A DNA stretch of 64,000 nt from Pithys albifrons albifrons (taxonomy: Eukaryota; Chordata; Aves; Passeriformes; Thamnophilidae), in NCBI RefSeq assembly GCF_047495875.1, contig NC_092474.1:3799001-3863000 (forward strand). Direction: 5' to 3'. Both the position numbers and the translations under genes were made by a program. The notes under the pieces are model-generated. The model was not told where the DNA came from. It saw nothing but the letters and a program-made list of their open reading frames with translations, and did not search any database. Below, one piece after another: positions 26,601 to 39,806 of the stretch (positions are counted from its first letter, which is position 1; each line of letters opens with the position of its first letter).

Positions 26601-29600
26601 TCTAGCTTGTTCCTGAAAGACAGTGACACTGCTCCTGCTGGGCTTCCAAAGCACCTGTGGGAACCACTGCTTCTTGCAGATTTAAGATATTGTTGATGCT
26701 GTATCTAAAAACTGTGGTTTGCAGCTCAGCTGACTGGGGGGATTTACCCCTCCAGCCCCGGGTGAGTCAGCAGTGCCTGCAGCAGTTCAGCTGTGCCTCC
26801 CTCCAGCATGTTCTTGCCTCAGAAGTTGGGAGGTTCCTCCAGTGCAATCCAGTTCATTATCTGCACCAGGATGATACAGTTTTGGTGCCAATATTTGGGT
26901 TAACAAACGTTATAGTTTGAGATGATCAGACTGAAGCACTAACTGAAGCCATATAAAGATCTAAGAAAGTAGAATAAAATACATGAAACTTTGAGTGTTT
27001 ATTTTTTAGTTACTGCTTTGTGGTTCTGGGTGCTATTCAAGCACCCAGCTTGTTATGTTCTGCACTGTAGAGTGCCACAATATATTTCAGGGATTACTCT
27101 ACTGTCACTTTTAGACTTATTTTTCATCTGAGGTCTGAGATATACCAATAACACATTAATCATGTGTCATTCATCCCATGGGAACACAGAAAACAAATAA
27201 AACTCAACCACCATTCCTTCCCTCACATGAGCAGCTCTCATTAACATGGGAATTTGTTTGGCTAGTTGTTTTTGTTGTTCTCAGAAATTACTTCTGCAAA
27301 TAATCTGAATGAAGCAGAGAAAATTCAGAGACACCTTCTTAGTAAAAAAAAAAAAAAGGAAAAAAAGCCTCACTACATAGTGAGATTGTAGATTTGAAGT
27401 ACAAATCTAAAAGATTAAATCTGCCTTGACATATCAACGTACTCAATATTTGCATGCTAAGAGTTCTATGTACTGCCAGATTGTGATGACAGAAAAGGAT
27501 ATTTCGTCATTTACATTTACTAAACTACACACAGACTACAACTGTTTGAGTGGTGTATGGTTTTGAACAGATAAAATGAAAAAACAAGCCATGAATCACT
27601 CATTGCAGTAACCCAGGGTTATTACTGTGAACTATTGTGAGTTGGACACTTCTACATCAGTCACAAGCAGACTCTGTACTTGATAAAATCAGTGGCAAAG
27701 CTGGCACTAGTGCTTCAAAAAGATTACTTTAGGAAAAGCAGATACAGTAGAGCCCCTGCAGTGTCAGTTGTGGTTTGGTGTTTTAAATTCCCTTGCATGT
27801 GGAAGGAACAGATCGCATTTACTGAAATTTTGCCTTTTGGTGTGTGTATGAAACAAGAGGTTGAGCTCCAGACTAGGCCGCTCCCGCTCCCATCAGTGAT
27901 AGAAACAACCCTACATTTCAAAGGAACCTCCCTGCGAGGCCAAGGAACTTTTTGTTATGGAAATGCAACTCACTTGTTTGTTTTTGTTGATGTTTTGAAA
28001 TGCCAAGTTGTAGATATGTCTGTTGTGTTAAACACATCAAACAAGGAAGCAGAACATCAGTCTCCTGCATTCGGAGTTCTGCTGTAGACATGGATAGTTT
28101 GCTTAAGGTCGCATTTCAAACAGCGGCTCTTTGATGCTTTAAATACCCGACTGCACAATCACCATTAACAGGAGGAGGTGGGAACATGCAGTCAAATGGA
28201 GATTACCTGAGGGAGAGGGGCATTAACAAGGGTTGCCAACCTGAAATATCTTCCGACTCAAAATTACTTCTAACTAGTGCAAAAACACAGACAAAGCCAA
28301 AAGCTCTCACTGCCAATGCTGATATTTACAGCGAGTGATAAATGGGAAAAAACAGTCTGATTCTCTACAATCTGAGAAAGGAACTCTTCATGGATACGGA
28401 CTGTGGGTTCACCGAGAACGGGAAATCCCAGGATCTGAGCTGTGCCCCCGGCTGGTGTCCCAGGGAGCCTGGCCATGGCCACATCGTCCCACGGAGAGCT
28501 CCGACCTGCACAGCGCACAGATGGAAGTGCAAACTCACGGCACAACATTGTAGCAACTTTCGCTAAAGGGTCACTACGACCTTTTCAGCCCTTTTCAGCC
28601 CTGTGAGTCCCAAGCTGAAAAGAAAGTAATTAGTTTGCTTTCTGGACTTCAGAGTTCACACATGGAAGTTTCAGCAAGTAGAGACTTGAGTGCAGAACTT
28701 GTAAAAGAGAAACAGCAACCTGAGTTCTCAATATAACGTCTGAATGATTACTTTCAGAATTCTGTTTTTCTAGGAAATATTTATAGACAAATTGAATTTC
28801 TTTTTTTTTATCAGGGAGTGCATGATCCACTGAGTACTCATTCTGCCTGTGGTTCTGCTTTGGTGTTGTGTGTGATGTCTGAAACCCTGGGAAGGGGAAC
28901 ACAACCTCCCAATTGTTCCATTTATCATATTTCCTACACAGGAGAGTGAGGCTTCTGATGGCCAAGGGCTGAAACAAAGAAACACTTGGACCCAGCCCAC
29001 TCCTGGGCTGTTCTCCATGTTGTTCTTTAAATGTGGCAATCCCCCAGTCTCATTGATGTTTCCTGTAGTACGTAATAAAGGCAGGATCTGGTTCATGAAG
29101 AACCTTGTTGAGAGGTCAGTAACCATCAGCAGTCTGTATGAAGCCAAATTTGGATGTTAAAAAAAGGAGGAAAGGACAAGCCATCTTCTGCCTTAAATTT
29201 GGTTTCATCATATCCTGCAAATGAAGGGCCTTGAGTGATTTTCAAAACTGATCAAAGAACTGTGTAATAATTCCCTTCACAGTCCAAACTATGTGGGCTC
29301 TAAGGGTGGAATTTTCAGAGAAACATGCAGAAGAACCTGTTGCCCCAGATAAGTTAATTAACAAAACCAGCAATGGCTCAAGTTCTGAATTTGATTATTC
29401 TAACCTCTTGCCACTGCATTCTAATTTGTTGTAAAAACCATATATTGGCAACTTCACTTTATCAAAAGATGCAACACTGTAATACCCTTCTCTTCTAATT
29501 GTGCAAGATCCTGTGCATAAAATTAGATATGAGATTCCGCTGTAAATATTGATGCACTTGGGCACAATAACCAGGAGAGTAGTGAATCAGATCAGTGCAA

Positions 29601-32600
29601 TGGAAACAAAAGCTCCTGGGAACCAGGTTACATTAATGTGCAAAAAACCAAGGAGTTGAGTTTGTGCATCTTTAGCTTTAGTACTTACACTATGACAACT
29701 CCCTTGAGGCAGTTTGCCCTTCCTCCCCTCCTATGGTTCTGTTTCCATTATCTTTAGCCTACTTACTACCTATGCTCATTTTTCTTTCTCCTGTCTCACA
29801 ACTTGCAAAGTTTCAACTCCCTCCATATAGATACACTAAGTCAGTGTTTACTTTTTTGTGAAATTTGCTATCAAAGACAACCCTACAGCACTCAATATTC
29901 AGAAGTCTCTTTCACACAGTTCTCCTTGTTAGATATGCAAAGGAGGTCCTTGAAGAGCTATTACAGAGTGTGAAAAGAAACCTAAAATTAGGTCCAACTT
30001 TTATGTTTCTAACTCAGCACCAAGACTGAAACAAAGCAAAAAAAAGAACTACCTGAAATACTACAGCTGCCTCTTTCTAAGCCAGTTCCCAAATGCTGGA
30101 GCAGGAGAGTTGGCACTATCTGTGGATTGGTGTTCCAGTACCACTCAGAATATCTCCCAAGTTTGGGGATGTGTTTTGGTGAAGATTTCAGGCACTTCAA
30201 GGAGTGGTCCAGACTAGCTAAGGTGAGAGTTGAAACAAAAGCTCGACCTTCCTTAATAAATTTTCTGGACCATTCTTTGTTATGGCAGGCCTAAAAGTAA
30301 CAAAACATATCTGGTGGTCTGTTCCAGGCCACCTGAAATGCAGAGCTCGGGGTCTGAATATCTTTATATAAAGATCTGAAAGACAACAGGGGAAAGAACA
30401 AGCTAAGTTTTACACAACCCCCAAGCCCCCCCATCTGAAGTTGACCTTAAGTTGTAAGAAAAGGTCTTTGTCTGTCCCTTCTTAACCATGACAGTCACTC
30501 TTGTGCAAAATAACTTTACCACTACCATAAAGGAGGCACAAAGCTGAGAGAATGTGGGAGCTGAGCTTGTGCATGAAAATCCAAGCTCAGCACAAGTGCT
30601 GTTCCACACAGCTCTTGCCTTCCATTGTCCTGGATATGCAGGAGAATGGTATTGCTGCCCACTGTTTGTGGATCTCAATTATGCCTCAATTCAGCTGCAA
30701 AAATTTCTAGCAGGGAAATTACTAAAAACACCTGAAGAGATTTGCAAAGCATAAAACAATCTAAAGTGAGACTTGCTCTTCCAAATGCCACAGTTCAGAT
30801 TTACTTGGTCCAGTGCTCTGTCCTTAAAATTACCTTTATAATTATCACCATGCCTGCATTGGGAATTGCACCAACTTAATTAAGTAGCTTTTTTAATCAG
30901 GTTTCAAATTGATCAAGTTAATTTAGCATAAAAATCCTATGTGGATATATAGCTTGGTTTTTATTCTCTACTCATTGTCAGTGAATAACTCAGGAAAATG
31001 TTACTTGCATGTCTTATGTCAGACAAGAAAAGCTTATTGAAGAAACTATAGGGCTGCATTGAGGTTGTTGCAAAAGTATGAGATCTCTAAGGGGACTGTC
31101 ATATCTCATGACTAAAATCAGGATCCTAAAGAACAAAAAAGGTTCTTTTATGTAATTTAAAAAAAAAAAAGAACAATTATGATATGATTGAAAAATGCCT
31201 CAACACCGACAGTAACTAAAAGTGTAAAACCTCAATAGAAATCTGCCCTCTAAAAATCCATTTACAAAACAAAATGCTGACAGTATAAAATAAAAATATT
31301 TTGACCAGATTCACTAAAACCTTAAAAAGAAAAAAATGGTATAACTGAAAGAAAATCAAAGTTGCAGATTTTCAATACTATGATTCTAATGTTATCCAAT
31401 CATTGCAATGATCATAGTCCAGTTTTAAAATTTGTTTATAGAACCACGAAGGTCAAAATGAGTCTCATCATTGCTACTTGCAATGGAGTTGTCAGTGTAA
31501 CATTGCTATACCTGGGAGCTACTCAGGGTATGAGAAAGACAGGCTGAAGGCAGGTAAAATGTTTCTATTAGATCAGCTGGGTATAACTGGGAAAAACTTG
31601 CAAGCTTTGAGGCATACAAACCTCTCCTCAGGCTAAAAGCTTTTGAGTCAAAGGTGGGGTTTTTTTCCCCCCCTGTTTTAACAATTGATCAAATGTTCTT
31701 TATCCCTTTCCTGTTTATTATTTCACACAGATAGACATTAGTCTCAGATAAAAGAAATATAAAATAACAAATACATAAAACAGAACCAAACAATGCTTGT
31801 CTTCAACAAAAGAGTATTTTTAAGTTGAAGGCACCCGCTCAGAACTGGCAGTCTCTTCTTGACAGTCTCCTGTGTTCATCAGCACCTCTGGTAGCTTGGA
31901 ACTTTGAACCTCTGTTTCTTACCACAGTCTTTCTCCAAAAAGAAAGATAAAACACAAGTTTTGAAATATCTTTTCGTTTATGTCGAACAAAAAAAGCTCA
32001 AAGCAGTCACAGGTACTGGCCAGTAGCACAGAAAGCTGTGTGTGGGCAGATTAGAGACTGAAAGGATGGGATCACTTGAGAGGAGGGTAAGAGAAGCCAG
32101 TCACATGCAGATGATGAAAGACTGATGAGCAGTGGAAGAGAGGGGAAGGGGAACAGAGGTGCTGATCAGTGAAGAAAGGAGGAAACAAGGTGCACATTGT
32201 GGGCTCCACTCAAAACGTTGCTGCTCATCGTTAGCTCCTGTGGATGCTGGAGGTCTGAGCCCCTTGGAAAAGGCAGAGAGCAAAGATGGGAACTGACTGA
32301 GGAATTGTTTTGGGATGAGCTGTCTTGCCAGCAGGAAATGCAGATTTATTACTATTGAGTATTTTGCAATAAATACAAGTGTAGTTCTCAAAAAGCAGAA
32401 ATAAAAAAAAAAAACAAACAAAAAAATAAATCTCCATTCTAACATTATCGACATCCAGCATTTTTGAATTTGATTTTAAAATGACACTTTGTTTTGCAAC
32501 ATACTGTGCTTTGTTCATTTTAACATAGCACCACATTTTGAAAATATAATTGAAATACTTCCATTCACTGATATTTTTTCCTTATCATGGATTTATGTCA

Positions 32601-35600
32601 CATCAGGGCTTTCAAAAAATGCTCTGATGTGGGGAAAAAAAGTCAAAATAATGACTTTTCCTGTAGCACATGCTTTCCCTGAGATAGGAAGTTTGATTGA
32701 AAGCATACCCTGAAATTAGTTGGACACCCATTGACTTCAGTGGAGCAGATCTATGAGGAGATCTTGAAGAATAGAAGGAAGAAACTAGTGACAACAAACT
32801 GAAGGAATTCCTTTTTAAACAATGCCTTACAAATATACACAATGATCACTCAGTCCTGCCTTTGATGTACAACTCCCCAAAGCTTTAACTTTGCTACTAC
32901 AGGAAAAGCAGAATTGGGCTCCCAAACCAGACAGGCACGAACCACATCTGTTCTCAGACACACTGGAATTAACTAATGAGATACTGATGGCTGCACTGGG
33001 CATTTGCATCTGCATTGGCAAGTCTGTACCAAAGTCCTGCATTTACAACATGAAATAATTAAGAGGACTCATTTCTGTGACTTGGTGAAGTCAAAGCCTT
33101 GTTTGTGCTGTTTTCTAGAAATATCCATTACATTTCACAAGACCTAAAGCTATTTGGAACCATATTTTTTGAGATAAAATCAGATCTACCAAATCAGGAC
33201 CTGTTTGTTTCACAAACCTGATCAGGTGTCTCTTCTGGATAAACGTGTAAAGATACAGAAAGCTCAAGCTGAACATGCTCATGGGCAATACATACTATTG
33301 TTTGGGAAAAAAAAATCAGGCTAATATTGGCACCCAAGGTGACTTTAACTTGTGGCTCACTGAAAATAAAGCTTTTGTAATAGGGATGTTGATACAACCC
33401 TGACTGTAACAGCACAAACACTGCTACTGAAATACAGTTTTGAGTAAGCTCCATCAAGGAGTGTTTTGTAAATGAATAATGACTTTGCTTAAAGCTAATC
33501 AACATCAAGTGTGTTAAAAAAGATGAAATAGTGCTGGAAGGCAGTGGGAGGTAGAGGAGCCTCAAAGTGCAAACAGGTGCTGATCTCCCTTCAGGGGGGA
33601 TTGAGTGGCACAGACCTTACAGGCCTGTCACTTCTGATCAAAGCAAGCTCCAAGACCACATAATCACCATCACCCACCTTTTAAAGGATGCCCTGATTTA
33701 TCATCTGTCAGTGTTAATAACTTGGCTACTCTGTCTAAAATACTTAAGAACATTACACAAGGATAACATTTCAAAAATTTTTTTAAGAAATGTGTAAATG
33801 TTTTAAACTAAAATGCACTGAAGTTGCTCCTTTGAGGCCATCTGTTGTTGGAGACCACCTGTCATCAAACGACCACCTGAGCACATAATATCCCATCATT
33901 ACAGAACTATCCCCTTGAAGCCATGGATTTTAAGTGTTGGAATAAGAAGGGTGTATGTTACAGACACTGTTGTTACGGGGCTGCTCATATAGTTTGAAGC
34001 CATGGGATGACAGCCAGATGTGAATAATGGCTGTATAATAACATACATATGAAATGTTACTTTGGGAAAAATCTGATAAGAGATCTGAACATTCCTTGAC
34101 TGAGCTCCTCACATCCTTTCAACCACGGTGCTTGCACTGTGCCGTTCAAAGTGTCCTAACATGTCACATTTCAAACTAAACCCTGAAACTACTGAGCTTA
34201 ATTATATTTCTAAGATGCATCAGCATTTCACTGAGAAACAAGACTTTTACTATTGTAATTAGACTTCTGTGGCTTTTTTCCCCAAATCCCATTTTTACCT
34301 GCTGATCTCATACTCCTTCCTCATTCATCTCCCTCAGTAAACCAAAGTATTCGACTAAGCTACCCTTGCCAGAAAAAGGAACTTTCTGCCTTTCTTCTAC
34401 CTGGCCCTAACATACAAATCTCCCCCTGAATGCTGAGACACAACACCACAGTTTGAGACAATTTCCACCCTGTGAGTTCTCTCCCTGCTCCAAGGGGAGA
34501 GAACAGAGCACTGTACACAGGCATGTGGCAAACACCTGATTCCTGATTTTCAGTGTGTGTAAACACTAACAGAATTAATTTCTTTTAGTGTTTTTATCTG
34601 ATAAATGCCACTGGATGTGCTTTCCTCAACAAGTTTCCTATGCAGTGCCTGGATTGTTAATGTAACAATGTATGAACACTTTTCCTAAAAGTCTGATGAT
34701 AAGCAAATACCTAATAGGCCTTGACACTACTTAGAAAAAAATGCTATAAAATTCAACAAATAAAAATACAAACATGATTTCACTAAAATTTAAAATTACT
34801 GTGAAAACTAAAGAGGTTTAATAAAGAATATTTTTGAGATATTGTCTTAATTTTTGTTTTATTATTATCATCATTTTAATTATACACAGCCTTCTAAGAA
34901 AATAATAACATTCTGTGTTAATTATTAATAATGTTTTATTAAATTAATGAAATGTTGTGAAAATAACTATATCATTTTCCCTTAACAGTTGTAATCTTCC
35001 AATTTCCTTAAGTAGCAACTTCAGTATTAAACTGTTAAGACCGTTAGGAGTTATAGGACAATAAGAAGGACAATTTCTGAAATAATTCTTAAGATGTCCT
35101 TAAAGACAACCATTACACTCTGGTGCATTTACAGTGCACTAGTCCTGGTGTAAAGAAATAAGCTTCATTATATACTTGAAGAATCTTTCCTGCTTACCTG
35201 TAAACCCCTCCCCAAAGAATAATTCCTGAATAGCTGCAAACATGAAATAAAATCTGACTACTTAGTTCACAGCTTAGTGAGAATCTATTTGTACCACGAT
35301 GCATTTAGCCAAGCTTTCATATTTGGCATTTTCATAGAACTTGCAGTTCTGCTCTGGTGACAATGAAGGGCCTCAGCTGACAAGTGATTAAACTCAGACT
35401 GGCAGCAGGAATTCAGCCACTGCTGAACATCTTTCTTCATTTTTCCCTTCTTCCAGGATCCTCATATCAGGCTGTAAGAATTCATCCCCAACAATGAAAG
35501 CAAATAATTTTCTATTGCCTACAAAAATAGCAAGATGTTTATTTGAGTGACTAATGTATTTTAGAGTGAAGCCTGAAATCATCCTCCAAACAAACCTGTC

Positions 35601-36949
35601 ACTAGTAAAACCAGCACTAACCTTTCCATCAGAGATTAAATTTGTGTGAGGCAGACACATTCCTGGCAAGGTGACACACACGGTAACAGAACACACATTT
35701 GAAGGGTTCCTGTAGCAATCTGCAATACACAAGTCACTTTAAACTTTGTATTTCTTAGGCTCTAATGCAACTGATCTTCATGAGAACATACACAGATGCA
35801 CAGGCATTAATTCAGTAGTTTCAGAAGTGGATTTGTTTAGTGCAATGTCCTACTTTGGCTCCAGCAGGGTGTCCTCTGACAGGATTAACTTCCAGGGCAT
35901 CTAAAAGCCGTGTATCCAACTGTGGCACACAGACACAAAGGAGCAAAAATATATTATCTCTTCCCCGCAAAGATAAATTTTATATTGAAAGCTGCTTTGA
36001 ATATGTGCATTTTATGTAAAGATTATTAATAATACCTCCAATATAGTTTTTGTCATTTAAGTTTCTCCTCATTGCTGGAAATATTAAAAAGAGTAAAAGA
36101 AGGCAAAAATTTATCTGTCACAATACACAGATAAGTTGTAAAAAGAGATCACTAATAAAGAACCTTTTGTTTAAAGTTCCCAGGCACAAGATGACTGTCA
36201 CAGGGACCCTCTCTCTACCCTAGTCCATTAAGACCTCTCTTCCTTCTGTGATGAGATATCTGACAAAGGGTTTTCCAGAACAGCCTGTGTGAGAAAGTGA
36301 GGTTCTGTTCCTGTCCCTCCAGGTGATCGCAGAGTCTCTTAGTCAACAGCATGGAAAACTTCAGGTTCACACAAAGTCATGCTCCACTCAAAACTTCTTG
36401 AAAACCTGTTTATAATGTTACCAGCTAACTTTCCCAAAGCAGTGTTCAAATCCTGCGTTCGCATTTCCCGGTCTTCCCTAAGTCTTTTCACAAATAATAG
36501 TGATACTTTCAGTAGTGTCAGAAGGAGGGGAGGGCAATTCCCCGAAGGGTAGAGACAGCATTGTATTCAAGCTGTGTGAAGTGAGCCAGCTATCTTTAAC
36601 ATGCTGAACATACCCTATGCAAATTTTAAAGGGGTGTTAACCAAGGATCATTGTTGTAATCTCAGTGCTTTGTAAACACGGTACTACTCTACATCACTGC
36701 AGCTTTTTACATCACTAAAGCTTCTTCCCGTTCTGTTTTCTCAGTTGTAGAGGCTCACAGAAAGATGCAACTTCAAAATCCATTTATTTAATTCCAACTT
36801 GCAATTTCGAGTAACTGCTGTTCTCTCTGCTTACACTTGCAGGCAAGTATAAAAACAACTGTTATATTCAAAGTGTGCTTTTATCAAATAATCGAGAGAA
36901 GTTTATTAACTGCAAAGCACATCAGAGAAAGTTTAGAACGCACAAAATT

Positions 36950-38048
36950 ATCAAACTAAAGAACATATTTTATTTTTAATAAAATAGTGGAGCATGAAAA
37001 ATAATTGTATATTACAAATATATACAGCACAAAACTGTGCACCCCCAGCACAGTAAAGAGCATCACTCTATACAAAGCTTCCCTTTGCAGAATCTAGTGC
37101 TTCTTGATCTATTCATAGTGAGAATTTGTTTAACAATAGAAAGAGTCAATAAGCCCTTTGGGTCTCTTTGAATTGATCTCCCCCCCTTTTTTTTGCACAA
37201 ATCAGTCCAAACGTGTATAACATTGGCTTGATTTCCATTAAAAAGCCACAAAATGTAACACTAAAGGGTTTCTGAGGACTAGACCTCTTAGTTCTTTTGT
37301 TAAGAGATTTCTTTTGTTGTCTTTATGTACAGCAAAATACTTGTTTCTCTTTTCATGTCATGGTAAGAAAAAAAAATGTATTGCACATTATTCTTATTCA
37401 CAAAGTTTGTGTCTGGTGCAGGAAGTTTCTCTTTTGGTGAAAGAATATTGGTGAGCATTATAGATTGAACCTATTTTTAGGCACTCCAAACCCACTAGGC
37501 TGAGCTGAGTTGTAAAGGATTTTAAAGTTAGCACGGAAGTTGCTTTCCCGGATAGCATCCTTACTGCGGAGAGGTCTCCTCGGGACCTTGGTGTCCCCGA
37601 AGAGACAATGCTCGCTCGGCCACTTGTAAAACCAAACCACTGCTCCAAAAACTTGACTCTACCTTGTTACTGAGAAACTTACAGGAAATCCAGCTCAGCT
37701 ACATGAAAAAGTTAAGTAAGTGTTTGTTGTTGTGTTTGGTTTTGTTTTTTATTTTTTGTGTGATTTTTTTTTTAATCTGAGGGCTGGATGTTTTACTTAA
37801 CTACAAATTAGTAACAGAACAGACTGTTTTAATTCACAATATTACTTTCACTGAAAACCTTTCCATAGGTACATTTACCTTCAGTTTTTCACCAGGTCCT
37901 GAATTCAGCATGATACATTTTTTGTGCCTTGAGATATTAAACTGTTCTGACAAAAAAAAAAAAAAGCACCATTCATTTTTTAATTTCTGACTCTACTGTG
38001 GACATTTGTAAGCCTGTAGAGGTGAGATCAGTCTTTTCTTTAACCTGG
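36950..38048 (-). other. FZD10: FZD10 3' UTR (inferred)
   Basis: The sequence from the FZD10 stop to a strong minus-strand AATAAA at 36969-36974. The last part reads like an mRNA end: AT-rich, with a Pumilio-type UGUAUAUA element (37026 down to 37019) shortly before the signal. This gives a UTR of about 1.1 kb. Other AATAAA hexamers lie at 37748-37753 (shorter form) and 36783-36788 (longer form). A run of 14 T on the sense strand (A on plus, 37952-37965) falls just after the stop. Which poly(A) site is used cannot be told without transcript data. Confidence 0.6.
36969..36974 (-). other. Probable FZD10 polyadenylation signal AATAAA
   Basis: Canonical hexamer (TTTATT on the plus strand) about 1.08 kb after the stop codon, embedded in an AT-rich context and followed by T-rich sequence on the sense strand. 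It was preferred over the closer hexamer at 37748-37753 because the sequence between them still looks transcript-like and carries the Pumilio-type element. Confidence 0.5.
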
Positions 38049-39806
38049 TCACACACAAGTGGGTGGTTGTAAAGTCGATTCATATTTTGCAAGGTGATTT
38101 TTCTGTGGATGTTGAGGTTTTTTGTAGATTCCACTACTTGTAATAACACTTGCTGGTTTTCTCCTACTCCTCTTCTTTAATCTCCGACTACAAACATTTT
38201 GCCAGGATTGAAGAGTCTTGGAAGTCCAGATCCACATACCACTAGTAATGCCCACAACTAATAACATAAAAATTTTGACCATAAAGATTTCTACTGCTGG
38301 AATAGAATTATTCATCATGCAGTCTAAATTTTTAGTCTGGTTGTTCATCTTGCATTTCTGCTGAGTTGCCACAATTTTCCAATAATCCATATTCAGTCTT
38401 TCATAAAAATAGCAAGCTATCACACAAGTTGCAGGCACTGTATACAAGACTGAGAAGACACCAATCCTGACCATAAGTTTCTCCAGCTTGTCTGTGTTTT
38501 CTCCACCTGTTTTCATCACCCTCCTGATATGAAAAAGGGCCACAAACCCAGAAAGAATAAAAGAAGTGCCAATGATTAGATAACAAGCCAAAGGAATGAG
38601 TACAAACCCCGTCAAGGCATTCACATCCATGCTGCCAACATAGCACAACCCTGTCAGCTCGTCTCCAGCCACCCTTCTCATAACTAGGATCATTATGGTC
38701 TTCACAGCTGGAATGGCCCATGCTGCCAAGTGAAAGTAGCTACTGTTTGCTTCGATTGCTTCATGTCCCCACTTTTTCCCAGCTGCGAGAAACCAAGTTA
38801 AAGTCAAGATAACCCACCACAAGGAACTTGCCATACCAAAGTAATACAGAACCAGGAACACAATGGTGCAGCCAGTGCTCTCCAGTCCCTCCTGGATGAC
38901 ATAGAGCTGGCCGCTGTCCCTATCACAGGCAATACTTTCAGCACCTGAAAAGAGGCGAATGATGTACCCCACTGAGTAGACACAGTAGCACATTGAGAGG
39001 AAGATAATGGGCCTCTCGGGGTACTTGAAACGCTGAGGATCTATCAGAAACGTGAGTACAGTGAAAGCACTGGAGAAGAAGCACAGAATGGACCAGATGG
39101 CAATCCAAATGACAGCGAACTGTTTGTCATCCCTGCTCCAGTAAACATCAACCCCTGGAGTGCAGAGCGGCGCGCAGGAAGCGCTCTTTTCCACATGGTG
39201 GAACTTGCCAGGATTTTCGCAGGAGGTTCTGCTGAGACTGTCCTTATGCTGCTGTAGGTCGTGGCCACTGCTGGGCCGCTGTGGACGAAACATGGGTGGC
39301 AGCATGCTGGATCCTCTGGGTGGCTCATCGGACCCGTTGTTGGGGGCTTCCATGCACAGGTAATTGGGGTCGTTCTTGTTGGGCAGTTTGCTGCAGTCCA
39401 ACGAGTCTGGCCATTTAAAATTGAACTGCTCCATAATAGGGGAGCACTTCAGCCTCGCCTGCTCGCACATCACCCTGCAGGCTGGGATTGGGGTAGAAAC
39501 CTGCTCAGTGCACATCGGCGCGTAGAGGGAGCAGAGGAAAAATTTCAGATGGCTGTGGCAGCCGTACTCCACCAAGGGGGCAAACTCGTGCAGCTGGATG
39601 GCAGCTTCCCTCTGGTTTTCGTGCCCCATCAGGTTCGGCATCCTCGTCATGTTGTAGCCAATATCCTTGCACATGGGGATCTCTATCGGCTGGCACCTCC
39701 CGTCGCCGGGGCGGTCGATGTCCATGGAGCTGATGCCGGCGCAGAAGCCGCTCAGCCAGCAGAGCACCAGGACGGTCCTGCCGGCGTTCCTCGCCGCCGG
39801 CCCCAT
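38049..39806 (-). CDS. FZD10: Frizzled-10, Wnt receptor (single-exon CDS, 585 aa)
   Basis: Seven-pass Wnt receptor of the plasma membrane. The extracellular cysteine-rich domain binds lipid-modified Wnts and the cytoplasmic face recruits Dishevelled. Seen in the sequence: a hydrophobic signal peptide (about residues 1-24); a cysteine-rich domain with all ten cysteines (38, 46, 83, 92, 99, 110, 114, 121, 138, 151); a linker with further cysteines at 196, 211 and 215; seven hydrophobic segments (roughly 230-255, 265-286, 312-340, 358-377, 395-424, 445-468, 503-527); the KTxxxW Dishevelled motif at 530-535; and a C-terminal TCV resembling a PDZ ligand. N-glycosylation sequons lie at N52, N157, N489 and N499. 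The ending PTCV and the [11 protein letters not shown] tail match FZD10 rather than FZD4 or FZD9. The frame is uninterrupted and intronless, as is usual for FZD10, and close in length to the human protein (about 581 aa). The ATG at 39806 is the first in frame after an upstream TGA and has G at -3 and +4. Confidence 0.97.
   Translation of the reverse strand: MGPAARNAGRTVLVLCWLSGFCAGISSMDIDRPGDGRCQPIEIPMCKDIGYNMTRMPNLMGHENQREAAIQLHEFAPLVEYGCHSHLKFFLCSLYAPMCTEQVSTPIPACRVMCEQARLKCSPIMEQFNFKWPDSLDCSKLPNKNDPNYLCMEAPNNGSDEPPRGSSMLPPMFRPQRPSSGHDLQQHKDSLSRTSCENPGKFHHVEKSASCAPLCTPGVDVYWSRDDKQFAVIWIAIWSILCFFSSAFTVLTFLIDPQRFKYPERPIIFLSMCYCVYSVGYIIRLFSGAESIACDRDSGQLYVIQEGLESTGCTIVFLVLYYFGMASSLWWVILTLTWFLAAGKKWGHEAIEANSSYFHLAAWAIPAVKTIMILVMRRVAGDELTGLCYVGSMDVNALTGFVLIPLACYLIIGTSFILSGFVALFHIRRVMKTGGENTDKLEKLMVRIGVFSVLYTVPATCVIACYFYERLNMDYWKIVATQQKCKMNNQTKNLDCMMNNSIPAVEIFMVKIFMLLVVGITSGMWIWTSKTLQSWQNVCSRRLKKRSRRKPASVITSSGIYKKPQHPQKNHLAKYESTLQPPTCV

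Larger units (their letters stand above)
12953..36949. other. Intergenic, FZD10 downstream side: no gene seen
   Basis: About 24 kb without a recognisable exon. It includes the repeat pair at 21 and 23.5 kb, a GC-richer patch with several CpGs at about 28,390-28,520 amid AT-rich DNA, and a strongly AT-rich stretch at about 34,730-35,000 (TTAATTATTAATAATG and similar). Open frames of 120-147 codons at 15834, 27680, 29147 (minus) and 33565 (minus) begin with TTG, not ATG, and are not supported. Confidence 0.7.

Noticed and set aside
27680..28087. 135-codon plus-strand frame
   Set aside because: It starts at TTG, has no recognisable domain and no convincing splice or poly(A) context.
33194..33565. 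123-codon minus-strand frame
   Set aside because: The first codon is TTG and the peptide has no recognisable features.
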